From contig NZ_MRUH01000165.1 in NCBI RefSeq assembly GCF_001922985.1, forward strand, positions 124,001 to 188,000: DNA of 64,000 nucleotides, given 5' to 3'. Position numbers and translations under genes: made by a program. This stretch comes from Teredinibacter waterburyi (lineage in GTDB: Bacteria; Pseudomonadota; Gammaproteobacteria; Pseudomonadales; Cellvibrionaceae). Positions 45,717-55,909 of the stretch are shown here, piece after piece; the first letter of the stretch is position 1, and each line of letters opens with the position of its first letter. The notes beneath the pieces are model-generated. The model made no database searches, was not told where the DNA came from, and worked only from the letters and a program-made list of their open reading frames with translations.

Positions 45717-47756
45717 ATGAACTTTAAGAAGATACGAGGCCTTTACCTAAAGGCGAGTTTAACTGCACTGGCAATGGCGGCCTTCTGTGCCCCCACGGCC
45801 AACGCACAAACACTTACCTCCAACCAAACGGGCACCATAGACGGATTTTATTATTCGTTTTGGAAAGACTCCGGGGACGCAACCTTCGGACTCCGCGGCA
45901 ATGGTCGTTACACTTCTCAGTGGAGCAACAGCACCAACAACTGGGTGGGTGGTTTAGGTTGGAATCCAGGCGGTCGCAAAGTTGTTAGCTACTCCGGCAG
46001 CTACAATGTCAGCAACTCACAAAACTCTTACCTCGCCCTATACGGTTGGACTAAGAACCCGCTAATTGAATACTACGTAATAGAAAGCTATGGCTCATAC
46101 AACCCCTCAAGCTGTAGCGGCGGCACGGACTACGGTAGCTTTCAAAGTGATGGCGCCACCTACAATGTGCGCCGTTGTCAGCGCGTTCAGCAACCGTCTA
46201 TCGAAGGTACCCAAACCTTCTACCAATACTTTAGTGTGCGTTCACCCAAGAAAGGCTTTGGGAATATTAGCGGCACTATCACCGTTGGTAACCACTTTGA
46301 TTTTTGGGCGAGTAAAGGCCTAAACCTAGGCAGCCACGACTACATGGTGCTGGCTACCGAGGGTTATCAAAGTACCGGTAGCTCCGATATCACCGTATCG
46401 GAAGGCACGGGTTCTGGCTCTACATCTAGCACCTCTAGCAGCAGTTCTAGCAGTTCTAGCTCTTCTAGCAGCAGCTCTAGTTCTAGTGGCGGCAACAGTG
46501 GTAGTGGCGTTACCGTTCGCGCCCGCGGCGTTGTTGGTGGCGAGCACATCAACTTGATTATCGGCGGCAGTACAGTCGCCAGCTGGAACCTCACCACAAG
46601 CAACGCCGATTACAATTACACCGGCAACGCTTCTGGCGATATTGAAGTTGAATTCGACAACGACGGCGGCGATCGCGATGTGATTCTCGATTACATCTAT
46701 GTGAACGGAGAAACGCGTCAAGCTGAAGATATGGAGTACAACACTTCAACCTACGACGGTTCATGTGGCGGCGGCTCTTACTCCGACACTATGCACTGCA
46801 ACGGCGTGATCGGCTTTGGTTTCACCTACGATTGCTTTAGCGGAAATTGCAACAGTGGTAGCTCGTCTTCAAGCAGCTCTTCTAGTAGTTCGTCTAGCAG
46901 TAGCAGCTCTACCGGTGGCAATAGCTCGTGTAGTGGTTATGTCGGTATCACCTTCGATGATGGTCCAGGTTCTAACACCAGTACTCTTATCAATTTGCTA
47001 AACCAGAACAACCTTACACCGGTAACCTGGTTTAACACCGGGCAAAACATTTCCAGCAACCCTAACCAGTTCTCACAACAGCTAAGTGTTGGCGAAGTTC
47101 ACAACCACAGCTACTCACACTCGCACATGCTTAACTGGGGCTACCAGCAAGTACGCGACGAACTGAGCCAAACCAACCAAGCCATTCAAAATGCTGGCGG
47201 TGCGACTCCGACCCTGTTCAGACCGCCCTACGGCGAGACAAACTCCACCATTAACCAAGCGGCTCAATCACTAGGCTTGCGTGTTATTACATGGGATGTG
47301 GACTCTCGTGACTGGGATGGCGCTAGCGCTTCAGCAATTGCCAGTGCGGCCGCTCAGTTACAAAATGGTCAGGTAATCTTGATGCACGATGCCAGCTACA
47401 ACAACACCAACAATGCGATTGCTCAGATTGCCTCGGGCTTACGTTCACGTGGTCTGTGTGCTGGTCGAATCGATGCATCGACTGGTCGCGCAGTTGCGCC
47501 GTCTGGCTCGAACAGTTCTTCTTCAAGTAGCTCTTCAAGCAGCTCGTCTAGCTCTTCATCAAGTAGTTCTTCTTCGAGTAGTTCTTCTAGCTCAAGCGGC
47601 GGAAACGGCGCCTGCCAATGCAACTGGTATGGCAGCCTATATCCAACTTGCCAGAACCAAACTAGCGGCTGGGGCTGGGAGAACTCGCAGAGCTGTATTG
47701 GCAACAACACCTGTAACAGCCAAAATTCCGGTAACGGCGGCGTAGTGTGTAACTAA
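45717..47756 (+). CDS. Secreted xylanase/acetylxylan esterase, GH11-CBM60-CE4-CBM10
   Basis: The protein has 679 residues from the ATG at 45717 (MNFKKIRG), with ACGGAGA seven bases upstream. Signal peptide is cut near TANAQ. GH11 (about 31-230) has catalytic Glu118 and Glu215. A polyserine linker leads to a CBM60-like calcium-dependent xylan-binding module (about 260-380; [31 protein letters not shown]). Then comes a CE4 deacetylase (about 400-605) with [27 protein letters not shown] and LMHDAS. A final linker carries CBM10. It combines backbone cutting with removal of acetyl groups from xylan. Similar GH11-CE4 fusions are known in Cellvibrio. Confidence 0.93.
   Translation: MNFKKIRGLYLKASLTALAMAAFCAPTANAQTLTSNQTGTIDGFYYSFWKDSGDATFGLRGNGRYTSQWSNSTNNWVGGLGWNPGGRKVVSYSGSYNVSNSQNSYLALYGWTKNPLIEYYVIESYGSYNPSSCSGGTDYGSFQSDGATYNVRRCQRVQQPSIEGTQTFYQYFSVRSPKKGFGNISGTITVGNHFDFWASKGLNLGSHDYMVLATEGYQSTGSSDITVSEGTGSGSTSSTSSSSSSSSSSSSSSSSSSGGNSGSGVTVRARGVVGGEHINLIIGGSTVASWNLTTSNADYNYTGNASGDIEVEFDNDGGDRDVILDYIYVNGETRQAEDMEYNTSTYDGSCGGGSYSDTMHCNGVIGFGFTYDCFSGNCNSGSSSSSSSSSSSSSSSSSTGGNSSCSGYVGITFDDGPGSNTSTLINLLNQNNLTPVTWFNTGQNISSNPNQFSQQLSVGEVHNHSYSHSHMLNWGYQQVRDELSQTNQAIQNAGGATPTLFRPPYGETNSTINQAAQSLGLRVITWDVDSRDWDGASASAIASAAAQLQNGQVILMHDASYNNTNNAIAQIASGLRSRGLCAGRIDASTGRAVAPSGSNSSSSSSSSSSSSSSSSSSSSSSSSSSSSGGNGACQCNWYGSLYPTCQNQTSGWGWENSQSCIGNNTCNSQNSGNGGVVCN
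46416..47597 (+). repeat. Three polyserine-coding tracts in the GH11-CE4 gene
   Basis: Serine-run coding tracts at about 46416-46487, 46858-46912 and 47509-47597 separate the four modules. Confidence 0.8.
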
Positions 47757-47864
47757 GATTAAGTAAGAAGCTGAGGTTAAGTGTAAAACTATGCCATACG
47801 TATAGCTAAAGTGGGTTTAACATTACAGCGTTAAGCTACACCCAAACTTAAAGACTCGGCATAT

Positions 47865-47897
47865 AAAAAAGGGGCGGATTTTCCGCCCCTTTTTTTT
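47865..47897 (+). terminator. Rho-independent terminator after GH11-CE4 gene
   Basis: AAAAAA-GGGGCGGA-TT-TCCGCCCC-TTTTTTTT: a strong GC stem with a T8 tract about 110 bp after the stop. The following 370 bp to the next gene hold the third GH11 promoter region. Confidence 0.9.
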
Positions 47898-48068
47898 CGC
47901 TCTTTATACCTTTCCCCCTGTTCATTTTCACGACATTTCCATACCAGCCCAACTAATCGACTAAAGTATTTCAGAAACTAGTTAAGAGAAAAAAACTATC
48001 GAAAAATACCGTTTTCATCAAGCTTATCGCCATATGTAAGAGCACAGTACAGGCTATTTACTTATATG

Positions 48069-48090
48069 CTTATAGTTCGATTGACAATAT
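48069..48090 (+). promoter_or_regulatory. Bipartite xylanase element, copy before third GH11 gene
   Basis: CTTATAGTT-cgatt-GACAATAT ends 176 bp before the start codon, almost the same distance as for the GH11-CE4 gene (177 bp). A degraded second copy may precede it near 48046. Confidence 0.65.
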
Positions 48091-48145
48091 GGTCACGCAC
48101 CTATATACACTCACCTTCGACGTCGCCAAGCCGTTTAAATAATAA

Positions 48146-49447
<1,302 letters not shown>

Positions 49448-49492
49448 GATTGATTGCTGCTCCTGTGTAACTTTAGTGGGAGCAACTAAAAC

Positions 49493-49524
49493 AAAACGGG
49501 CGAATCATTATTCGCCCGTTTTTT
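49493..49524 (+). terminator. Rho-independent terminator after third GH11 gene
   Basis: AAAACGGGCGAAT-CATT-ATTCGCCCGTTTTTT: a perfect stem of at least ten pairs with a T tract, 45 bp after the stop codon. Confidence 0.92.
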
Positions 49525-49625
49525 ATGGCGGGAAGAAATAGCGAGTGTAAGGGAAGAGTTGAGGGAGATAACGCGTTAGCGGACAAGCCAACCCATTAAG
49601 ACTGCTTTAAAAGGCTAGCTTTAAT

Positions 49626-49835
49626 TTAGTAGGTATCGTTTTCGGTACGAACATTTATAGTCGGATTTCCATCAAACTCCGACGTAAGATCTGCCGTAAT
49701 ATCAAAGATAATTGGCCGGCAACAAACTTGGCAATCTTCAATATACTCCTGACACTCCTCTAGCACCTCGACTACTACGTTGATTTGTTCTCCGCAGTAG
49801 GGGCAACTAATACGTGTATCTATAAGTTCGCTCAA
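49626..49835 (-). CDS. CPXCG-motif cysteine-rich protein
   Basis: The protein has 69 residues. CPYCGE near residue 11 and CQVCCRPI near 35 form a likely zinc-ribbon; the pattern fits the Cys_rich_CPXG family (PF14255), whose function is unknown. The start appears to be TTG at 49835: GGAG lies six bases upstream (TTGGAGTAAAAATTG) and there is no ATG in frame before the cysteines. The DUF202 gene is upstream on the same strand. Confidence 0.8.
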   Translation of the reverse strand: MSELIDTRISCPYCGEQINVVVEVLEECQEYIEDCQVCCRPIIFDITADLTSEFDGNPTINVRTENDTY

Positions 49836-49886
49836 TTTTTACTCCAAGGTAATTGATGCTGCGTTAAGGCCTGATCCGGCTACTGG

Positions 49887-50249
49887 TCAAACAAAAAGCA
49901 CGGCAACCAAACTAAAGCCTAGTAACGCCACAACAAAATTTACGTACATCCCCCACTTTGCACCATAGCCCTGCGGGAACTCGGCTGAATTAAGGGTTTT
50001 CAGTAACGCTGAAAATTGTCTAGATGAGTAAATAGCTGAAAAGGACCCGAGACAAATAAACGACAAACCCACCCAGAATGCAAAGCTAATCGATAGGCCA
50101 TTCTTACCTTCCGAGTCAAGAAAGCGTATCAATAGTCCCGAGCGCTCAATTAAAAAACCAAATGCGATTAACGCTAAACTCGTTCTATTCCACGCTAATA
50201 GTGTTCGCTCTGCAGCAAACAAAACTCTTGGGTCACTCAAATTTGACAT
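49887..50249 (-). CDS. DUF202 (YidH-like) membrane protein
   Basis: The protein has 120 residues. The DUF202 signature DPRVLFAAERTLLAWNRTSLALIAFGFLIERSG is at the N-terminus, with three membrane helices at about 22-40, 52-76 and 97-119. The role of the family is not established; members are small inner-membrane proteins. It is followed by the CPXCG gene 51 bp downstream and preceded by the oxidoreductase gene. Confidence 0.85.
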   Translation of the reverse strand: MSNLSDPRVLFAAERTLLAWNRTSLALIAFGFLIERSGLLIRFLDSEGKNGLSISFAFWVGLSFICLGSFSAIYSSRQFSALLKTLNSAEFPQGYGAKWGMYVNFVVALLGFSLVAVLFV

Positions 50250-50335
50250 AAGATTTACACTTCAAAATGTAAGTACACCGTTAAACTAAGTAGCAACTAG
50301 CGTTACGGTGTAGGTTTACGGGAAATACTCAGCCC

Positions 50336-51349
50336 TTAGAAACCCTCGAGCACTATCTTACCGCGCGCGGAACCACTTTCAATACGAGCGTGCACATTAC
50401 GAAGATTCTCTGCGTTTATTTTTCCGGCAGTTTCGGTAACGGTAGAACGGATTTTACCGCCATCTACCAAGGTAGCAACCTCGTTCAAGATCTTACCTTG
50501 TGTCGCCACATCTGGCGTATCAAACAGTGAGCGGGTAAACATCAATTCCCAGTGCAATGAAATCGCCTTCATTTTTAACGGCATAATACTGAGGTCGCCC
50601 GGATCATCGATTAATCCAAACCGCCCTTGAGGAGCAATGAGTTCCACTATATCACCGTAGTGCTTATCGGTTTGAGTAGTAGAAAATACAAACCCCGGCG
50701 CACCAAGACCAAGCGCCTCAATTTGCGGCGCAAGCGGCTCGTGATGGTCGATCACATGGTGTGCGCCACAATCTTTTACCCACGCCTTTGTTTCTGCGCG
50801 CGAAGCTGTCGCAATTACCGTCAAGTCTGTTAGCGCACGCAATAATTGAATGGTAATCGAACCAACACCGCCGGCACCACCAATAACCAATATAGTCTTG
50901 CCCCCTTGCACCGTCGGACGCATAACGTCAAGCCGGTCAAACAGTATTTCCCAAGCGGTAATCGCGGTTAGCGGTAAAGCGGCAGCTTCCGTATCACTTA
51001 TGCTGGTAGGCTTGTTACCAACAATACGTTCGTCTACCAAGTGATATTCACTGTTCGTTCCTGGGCGGTTGAGTGCCCCAGCGTAAAACACCTCGTCGCC
51101 GGCTTTAAAGCTTTTAACTTCGGGGCCAACGGCTTCAACCACACCTGCCGCGTCGTAACCCAGAACTTCCCAGGCGTCAGGCGCCGGCTCTCGGCCTTGA
51201 CGCAATTTTGCATCAACAGGGTTTACCGACACGGCGCGGATCTTAACTAATAGATCTCGCCCCTCGGCCTTCGGCTTATCAAGGGTAATATCGACGAGGG
51301 CATCGTCTCGATCAACAGATCCCGCTTTGTTGTAGGCTACGGCTTTCAT
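50336..51349 (-). CDS. Zinc-independent MDR-family NADPH:quinone oxidoreductase/alcohol dehydrogenase-like enzyme
   Basis: The protein has 337 residues from the second of two adjacent ATGs (51349), which has TTGGAG six bases upstream. The GroES-like N-domain (VNPVDAKLRQG, VLGYDAAGVVEAVGPEV) and Rossmann domain (ILVIGGAGGVGSITIQLLRAL) place it in the quinone oxidoreductase/zeta-crystallin branch; catalytic zinc ligands are not evident. It probably reduces quinones or reactive carbonyls with NADPH. A quinol monooxygenase-like gene ends 12 bp upstream in the same operon, and an HxlR regulator is divergent, a common electrophile-stress arrangement. Confidence 0.87.
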   Translation of the reverse strand: MKAVAYNKAGSVDRDDALVDITLDKPKAEGRDLLVKIRAVSVNPVDAKLRQGREPAPDAWEVLGYDAAGVVEAVGPEVKSFKAGDEVFYAGALNRPGTNSEYHLVDERIVGNKPTSISDTEAAALPLTAITAWEILFDRLDVMRPTVQGGKTILVIGGAGGVGSITIQLLRALTDLTVIATASRAETKAWVKDCGAHHVIDHHEPLAPQIEALGLGAPGFVFSTTQTDKHYGDIVELIAPQGRFGLIDDPGDLSIMPLKMKAISLHWELMFTRSLFDTPDVATQGKILNEVATLVDGGKIRSTVTETAGKINAENLRNVHARIESGSARGKIVLEGF

Positions 51350-51361
51350 CATTGTCTCCAA

Positions 51362-51655
51362 TTAAATTTTTGTCATTTCATTAAGATTAAACGCCACCAC
51401 CGCACCATCGGTTGCTTTCATATACTCCGCAAGATGGCTGTTGCTCATATGCTGCTGCCAAAGCTCTCGACTTTGCCAAACTTCATAGAACAAAAACACG
51501 GCGGAATTCTCGTTGTCCTGATGCAGGTCATACTGAATACAACCACGCTCTTTTCGGGTGGGCTCGATTAGCTTTAGTAACTCAGACCTAACCAGCTCTA
51601 CCTGGTCAGGGTTGGCCTCAATTCGTGCCACAATGGTTAAACCCTTGTTCATCAT
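51362..51655 (-). CDS. Antibiotic biosynthesis monooxygenase (ABM) domain protein, YgiN-like
   Basis: The protein has 97 residues and a single ferredoxin-like ABM fold: LTIVARIEANPDQVELVRSELLKLIEPTRKERGCIQYDLHQD, FLFYEVWQSRELWQQH and HLAEYM. Such proteins dimerise, and several act on quinols. GGAG stands five bases before the ATG at 51655. It is the first gene of the operon with the MDR oxidoreductase and is read divergently from the HxlR regulator. Confidence 0.88.
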   Translation of the reverse strand: MMNKGLTIVARIEANPDQVELVRSELLKLIEPTRKERGCIQYDLHQDNENSAVFLFYEVWQSRELWQQHMSNSHLAEYMKATDGAVVAFNLNEMTKI

Positions 51656-51731
51656 ACTTCTCCGCCTGTGGTGGTTTAGGTTGCACTGATTGTCGTTGTG
51701 CTGATTGCACTCAACGTGCAGTGAGAATAGA

Positions 51732-51775
51732 CTATATAATCATATAAGGTAAGTACGTACATTTTTGTTATATAG
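51732..51775. promoter_or_regulatory. Candidate HxlR operator region
   Basis: The divergent gap between the ABM gene and the HxlR gene holds the 8-bp palindrome GTACGTAC (51753-51760). It lies inside a wider inverted repeat CTATATAA / TTATATAG (51732-51739, 51768-51775). HxlR-family proteins bind short palindromes next to their own genes, so this is a reasonable binding site, unproven. Confidence 0.4.
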
Positions 51776-51822
51776 TATCCTTTTGTATACCATTAGTTTG
51801 CATAATGCACAGGAGATCGTTG

Positions 51823-52158
51823 ATGACACACGCTCGATATGACTGCAACGAAGGCTGTCCAGTAGAAGCCGCACTAGAAGTGATAGGAGGAAAATGGAAA
51901 GGCATTGTGCTCTACCATTTGCTAAGCGAGACGATTCGCTTTAATGAGTTGCGCCGTTTAATTCCTGAAGTAACCCAGCGAATGCTAACCAAACAATTGC
52001 GAGAGCTAGAAGCCGACAAATTAATCCTGCGCAAAGTCTACCCAGAAGTACCGCCAAAAGTGGAGTATTCCATGTCTGAATACGGAAAAACCCTCGCGCC
52101 GGTGATTCACGCTTTAAAAGACTGGGGCACTAAACATAAACAAAAACAAAAAGCTTAA
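51823..52158 (+). CDS. HxlR-family transcriptional regulator
   Basis: The protein has 111 residues from the ATG at 51823, which has AGGAG seven bases upstream; the ATG at 51805 lacks one. It is a winged helix-turn-helix of the HxlR/DUF24 type: CPVEAALEVIGGKWKGIVLYHLL, RFNELRRLIPEVTQRMLTKQLRELEAD, VEYSMSEYGKTLAPVI. The Cys in the N-terminal NEGCPVE segment is where thiol-reactive quinones and aldehydes are sensed in this family. It likely controls the divergent ABM/oxidoreductase operon. Its stop overlaps the convergent membrane-protein gene by three bases. Confidence 0.9.
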   Translation: MTHARYDCNEGCPVEAALEVIGGKWKGIVLYHLLSETIRFNELRRLIPEVTQRMLTKQLRELEADKLILRKVYPEVPPKVEYSMSEYGKTLAPVIHALKDWGTKHKQKQKA

Positions 52159-52604
52159 ACCCTATATACCCTGTTGCACACTTTTCTGTAGCACCAGAAT
52201 ATACCAACGCACAAAACTGCGATTACCAAAGCCGTTACCGCAATGTCTGCGAGGGAGTGGTATTGCTGATAAAGCATTAAAATGACATAGGATATAAACG
52301 AGCCGATAAGAGGAATTTTATAGCTGCGATGTGCATCCACCAAAAAAACTATCAACACTAACGCTAGCGCTGTGTGGGTACTGTAATCCAAGCCGTCCAT
52401 TTTAGGCCAAAGCAAAAAAACCTTATCCACAAACATAACTAAATACACAATAAAAATGAGTGACAGCAATAAAATAAATCGAGCTGCGCCCGCGCCAACA
52501 GATCGCCACAAAATCCTAACGGGAAATAGAATCGAGCCTAGCGACAACAACGCTAATATTGGAATATACAAATCTGCGATGTAATCAAGTTGTTGGTAGG
52601 ACAT
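52155..52604 (-). CDS. Integral membrane protein, PAP2-like remnant motifs
   Basis: The protein has 149 residues from the ATG at 52604 (GAGG seven bases upstream); a GTG two codons earlier is too close to that site. About four or five hydrophobic helices are present. STHTA and YHSLAD recall motifs 2 and 3 of PAP2 phosphatases (SxxH and HxxxD), but the first Lys-x6-Arg-Pro motif is missing, so enzymatic activity is doubtful. The function is unknown. Confidence 0.6.
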   Translation of the reverse strand: MSYQQLDYIADLYIPILALLSLGSILFPVRILWRSVGAGAARFILLLSLIFIVYLVMFVDKVFLLWPKMDGLDYSTHTALALVLIVFLVDAHRSYKIPLIGSFISYVILMLYQQYHSLADIAVTALVIAVLCVGIFWCYRKVCNRVYRV

Positions 52605-52870
52605 AGTCACGCCTCTTTCCCCATGGATTAAACTGGCTCAGCTAGCGCTGGCCGCTCACGATTATTCCTTTGCGTATTAAGCGACCAACACTTCCGATAC
52701 GCTGAATATTTTCCGTTCCCCCTGCATCCCGCCCGTACCCGATCAATGCTTGCCCTTGTCAATTTAGAACGCATAAAGTTAAATAGTGCCCTTAATCGGT
52801 GGAATCCCCACTTAAATAGGCAAGTTACACAGAATAATAAACAGCGTAACAACAGCAAGGATTAGCGAGT

Positions 52871-54835
52871 ATGAGATATTATTTAATTCTATTAACCCTG
52901 TTTTGGCTTAGCGCCGCACAATTGCAGGCCGCTCCACTACCCGTAGAACACTTCGCCAACCTGCCCGACGTAAGCCGCCTTGCGCTGTCCCCTAGTGGTA
53001 CTAAGCTTTGTGCGATTGTTCGGATTGACGTTGGCGAAACCAACGGCACAGGGATTCAGGTTACGGACTTATCCACGTCGAAAAAAGACTTTGTTTTGTT
53101 TAGCGATAATAGTAAATACTTTATTGGCAACGCCCGCTGGAAAGACGACACCACGCTGTTAGTGGAAACGTGGTATCCCTCAAAACGAGACACGTGGACC
53201 GGCCTAAGTCAAGCACGCTACGAAACCCGTGAGCTTCGTCTGCTAATAATAAACACACAAACGGGTGAAGTAAGCAGCCCGTTCAAGAAATCTTACCTAA
53301 AAAAATACAAAGTTCTACCCAATGTTCTCAGCCGAGTAGTAGACACTCTGCCAAACGACCCCGACCACATTCTTATGTCTATACCAGGCCTTTACCGCAA
53401 CTATGCATGGTATCCGGTGGTGACTAAGGTCAACATCAAAAATCAAATGAATAAAACCTTAAAAAAATCCGAAGAAAGAGTTTTTGGCTGGGGCACTGAC
53501 CAACAAGGGCGCATCCGCTCATCTTATTCACGCGTTGACGAAATTATCACGAGTCGCGTAAAGGATATTAAAACCGGCGAGTGGCGTGAACTTTGGCCTT
53601 ACGCAATATTTTCTGACGATGAGGTCGAGATACTCGGCTTTGATAAAGACCCCAATATTGTTTACATCAGCGCCTATCAAAATAACTTTAAAGCTATATT
53701 TAAGGTTGACCTTCGCGATAAAGACCTGAACCGAGAATTAGTTTACTCGGAGCCAAACTATGATGTAAGCGGCTATCTTGTTCACTCGTTAAAAGATGAT
53801 CGTGTACTCGGTATTGGCAGCGCTCAAGAAACCGGCACAAAATTTATCGACCCAGAATTTAAAGCCCTGCAGGAAAGTATCGACAGAGCCTTAACGGCAA
53901 GTCGAAACTTTATTTACTCTATAACAAAAGATGAAAATAAATATTTAGTGTACTCAACAGGGCCAAAAGAATCTGGCAGCTACTACCTTGGAACTCGTTC
54001 CCCTGCCAGCTTGAAAGCGGTCGCCTATCGCTACAACAAACTTGTACCGGATGTTCTGAGCGATGTCGAACGTATCGAATACCAAAGCCGCGACGGACAA
54101 ACTATTGAAGGCTATTTGACCGTACCAAGAGGCGCAAAACCCGAAAACCTACCCACTCTAATGTTCCCGCACGGTGGGCCAATGGCTCGTGACTCCAATA
54201 GCTTCGACGCTATGGCGCAATTTTTTGCCAACCGTGGCTATGCGGTGTTACAAATGAATTTTCGCGGGTCTGCAGGCCAAGGCATAGAATTTAGAAATTC
54301 AGGGCTGAAGAAATGGGGCAAAGAAATGCAGGACGATATTGAAGACGGCGCCCTTGCACTTATCAAACGCGGTATTACCGACCCAGAAAGAATCTGTATT
54401 GTCGGTGCGAGTTATGGCGGTTACGCTGCCCTTATGGGCGTTGTTAAAACGCCAGACAGATACCAATGTTCGATAAGCATCAACGGCGTTAGCAACGTGT
54501 TCGACCTAGTTAAAGACAATCGCTCCTTTAGAAGTGACTATAACGTAGTAGACGAGCAAATAGGCAATGACAACAAAACCTTACGAGAAATATCTCCGGT
54601 GAACTTTCCTGAAAAAGTCAAAGTTCCAGTATTGCTTATCCACGGTGTTCTAGATCGACAGGTTGACGTTAAACACAGCCAGCAAATGCATGAAGCCCTG
54701 AAAGCGGCCGGTAAAAACGTCACCTATATCGAGCAGGACGGAGAAGATCACTACCTGTCAAATGAGGTGACGCGAGTACAGGCATACCAAGCGATGGCGG
54801 ATTTCCTAGGCCAGTATTTACCTGTAGACAACTAG
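52871..54835 (+). CDS. Exported S9-family (prolyl oligopeptidase/acylaminoacyl-peptidase type) peptidase
   Basis: The protein has 654 residues with a signal peptide cut near LQAAPLP. An N-terminal beta-propeller (about 30-370) precedes an alpha/beta hydrolase domain (about 390-650). Nucleophile Ser is in VGASYGGYAA, Asp in HGVLDRQVDV, and His in GEDHYLS; LTVPRGAKPENLPTLMFPHGGP and NFRGSAGQGIEF are typical of this branch. It should cleave short peptides in the periplasm. It stands alone, followed by a long hairpin. Confidence 0.9.
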   Translation: MRYYLILLTLFWLSAAQLQAAPLPVEHFANLPDVSRLALSPSGTKLCAIVRIDVGETNGTGIQVTDLSTSKKDFVLFSDNSKYFIGNARWKDDTTLLVETWYPSKRDTWTGLSQARYETRELRLLIINTQTGEVSSPFKKSYLKKYKVLPNVLSRVVDTLPNDPDHILMSIPGLYRNYAWYPVVTKVNIKNQMNKTLKKSEERVFGWGTDQQGRIRSSYSRVDEIITSRVKDIKTGEWRELWPYAIFSDDEVEILGFDKDPNIVYISAYQNNFKAIFKVDLRDKDLNRELVYSEPNYDVSGYLVHSLKDDRVLGIGSAQETGTKFIDPEFKALQESIDRALTASRNFIYSITKDENKYLVYSTGPKESGSYYLGTRSPASLKAVAYRYNKLVPDVLSDVERIEYQSRDGQTIEGYLTVPRGAKPENLPTLMFPHGGPMARDSNSFDAMAQFFANRGYAVLQMNFRGSAGQGIEFRNSGLKKWGKEMQDDIEDGALALIKRGITDPERICIVGASYGGYAALMGVVKTPDRYQCSISINGVSNVFDLVKDNRSFRSDYNVVDEQIGNDNKTLREISPVNFPEKVKVPVLLIHGVLDRQVDVKHSQQMHEALKAAGKNVTYIEQDGEDHYLSNEVTRVQAYQAMADFLGQYLPVDN

Positions 54836-54860
54836 TTTCAAAAGTCCTTTTGGAACTTAA

Positions 54861-54896
54861 TAGTGGCGCTACCCCAGCACTGGGATAGCGCCACTA
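54861..54896. terminator. Long hairpin between S9 peptidase and the convergent small gene
   Basis: TAGTGGCGCTACCCCAG pairs with CTGGGATAGCGCCACTA at 16 of 17 positions. There is no T tract on either side. It lies between two convergent genes and may stop or protect both transcripts. Confidence 0.55.
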
Positions 54897-54922
54897 CCCG
54901 GTCACGCAAAAAGTCTTTACAG

Positions 54923-55159
54923 CTACTTAGACTTAGATGCCCACACCGCTAACCGATGACGCATAGTTTGTTGCGAAAGCTGGTCATTTGGTAAGGGCTG
55001 AATGATTTTGTCATGCACCAATAGCCGATATATAAACTCAATTTTTTCAGTCGCAGAATCGGTAGGTTCAAACTCCACCACCCCTCTGGCCTCGCCGTAC
55101 TTTACCCCGTCGGCAATCGCTTTTTTAACAAGCTCTTTCTCGTTTTTAAGTTTTTTCAT
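54923..55159 (-). CDS. Small DUF5062-like protein
   Basis: The protein has 78 residues. MKKLKNEKELVKKAIADGVKYGEARGVVEFEPTD and IYRLLVHDKIIQPLP resemble the small DUF5062 proteins of Vibrio and relatives, recognised from memory and not checked. It is helical and basic at the N-terminus, without membrane segment. The function is unknown. It follows the MarC-like gene by 34 bp on the same strand. Confidence 0.65.
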   Translation of the reverse strand: MKKLKNEKELVKKAIADGVKYGEARGVVEFEPTDSATEKIEFIYRLLVHDKIIQPLPNDQLSQQTMRHRLAVWASKSK

Positions 55160-55193
55160 TTTTGGATTCGCTCACTTTCTATTCTGTAGTCAA

Positions 55194-55508
55194 CTAACTC
55201 GTGTGTAGAATTTTTTGTACACACTGCATCGGTGCACCGAAAATCATTTGCAAGCCGAATAAAAATAAAATAATACCGCCACCGAGCTGAAAAGAAACAA
55301 GGCGGATGCCCATCGCACTTAAAATAAATTGCCCAATCACAATCGAACCGATTAATACGGCTCCCGCGTAAACAACTGCTTTAATCGCCGTACGGCGACG
55401 ATCTGCGGGCGTCAACGAACTCGTCAGCGCGGCAAATACTGCCATTGTGCCAATGGGATCTATCGTAGCCCATATGATTATGGCGTCTTGAATAAGCTTG
55501 TCTATCAT
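55194..55508 (-). CDS. Half-length MarC-family membrane protein
   Basis: The protein has 104 residues from the ATG at 55508; a TTG one codon earlier is less likely. IWATIDPIGTMAVFAALTSSLTPADRRR and SFQLGGGIILFLFGLQMIFG match the N-terminal half of MarC-family proteins, which normally have ~200 residues and six helices in two related halves. Only three helices are present. The 34 bp after the stop do not restore the second half in any frame, so the gene is truncated, or is a genuine half-unit that could dimerise. Confidence 0.65.
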   Translation of the reverse strand: MIDKLIQDAIIIWATIDPIGTMAVFAALTSSLTPADRRRTAIKAVVYAGAVLIGSIVIGQFILSAMGIRLVSFQLGGGIILFLFGLQMIFGAPMQCVQKILHTS

Positions 55509-55615
55509 CAACGCTACCCTGTTAAAGCTCTACATCACCGCCATTATAGGGGCGAAAGCGCACTTCTTGGGCCCGTCAGTAGGCGCCCGAGTGATAAGAA
55601 AATAATATATGTTTG

Positions 55616-55909
55616 TTATCCGTTATTGTCTTGGCTCTTGGGTTCGCCTGCTTTAGCTTCCTCCGGCTTAGGGTCTTCGGCTTTTTTAACCCGTATTTTG
55701 TTTTTGCCGACCATTTTATTATTGAGGCTTTTCATAGCGCCTTTAGCCTCACCAGGCTTTGGCATCTCCACAAAGCCAAAGCCTTTTGATATACCCTTGG
55801 CCTTATCAAGGACTATATTGCAAGATTGGACACTGCCAAACGGTTGGAATAAGGCGTTCAATTCTGCTTCTGTGGTAGAACGATCTAAGTTACGTATTAA
55901 TAATTTCAT
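55616..55909 (-). CDS. RRM-domain RNA-binding protein
   Basis: The protein has 97 residues. One RNA recognition motif (1-78) has RNP2 LLIRNL and RNP1 KGFGFVEM, followed by a short Lys/Glu/Pro-rich tail. Small bacterial RRM proteins of this kind bind single-stranded RNA and are often cold-induced. It stands alone, 105 bp downstream of the MarC-like start on the same strand. Confidence 0.88.
   Translation of the reverse strand: MKLLIRNLDRSTTEAELNALFQPFGSVQSCNIVLDKAKGISKGFGFVEMPKPGEAKGAMKSLNNKMVGKNKIRVKKAEDPKPEEAKAGEPKSQDNNG

Noticed and set aside
46416-47597. CRISPR-like or microsatellite array
   Set aside because: The repetition is of serine codons within an open frame, with no constant repeat and spacer structure.
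52628-52858. 76-residue minus-strand frame between the PAP2-like gene and the S9 peptidase
   Set aside because: Arg/Cys/Leu-rich composition without domain or ribosome-binding site; it occupies the S9 promoter region.
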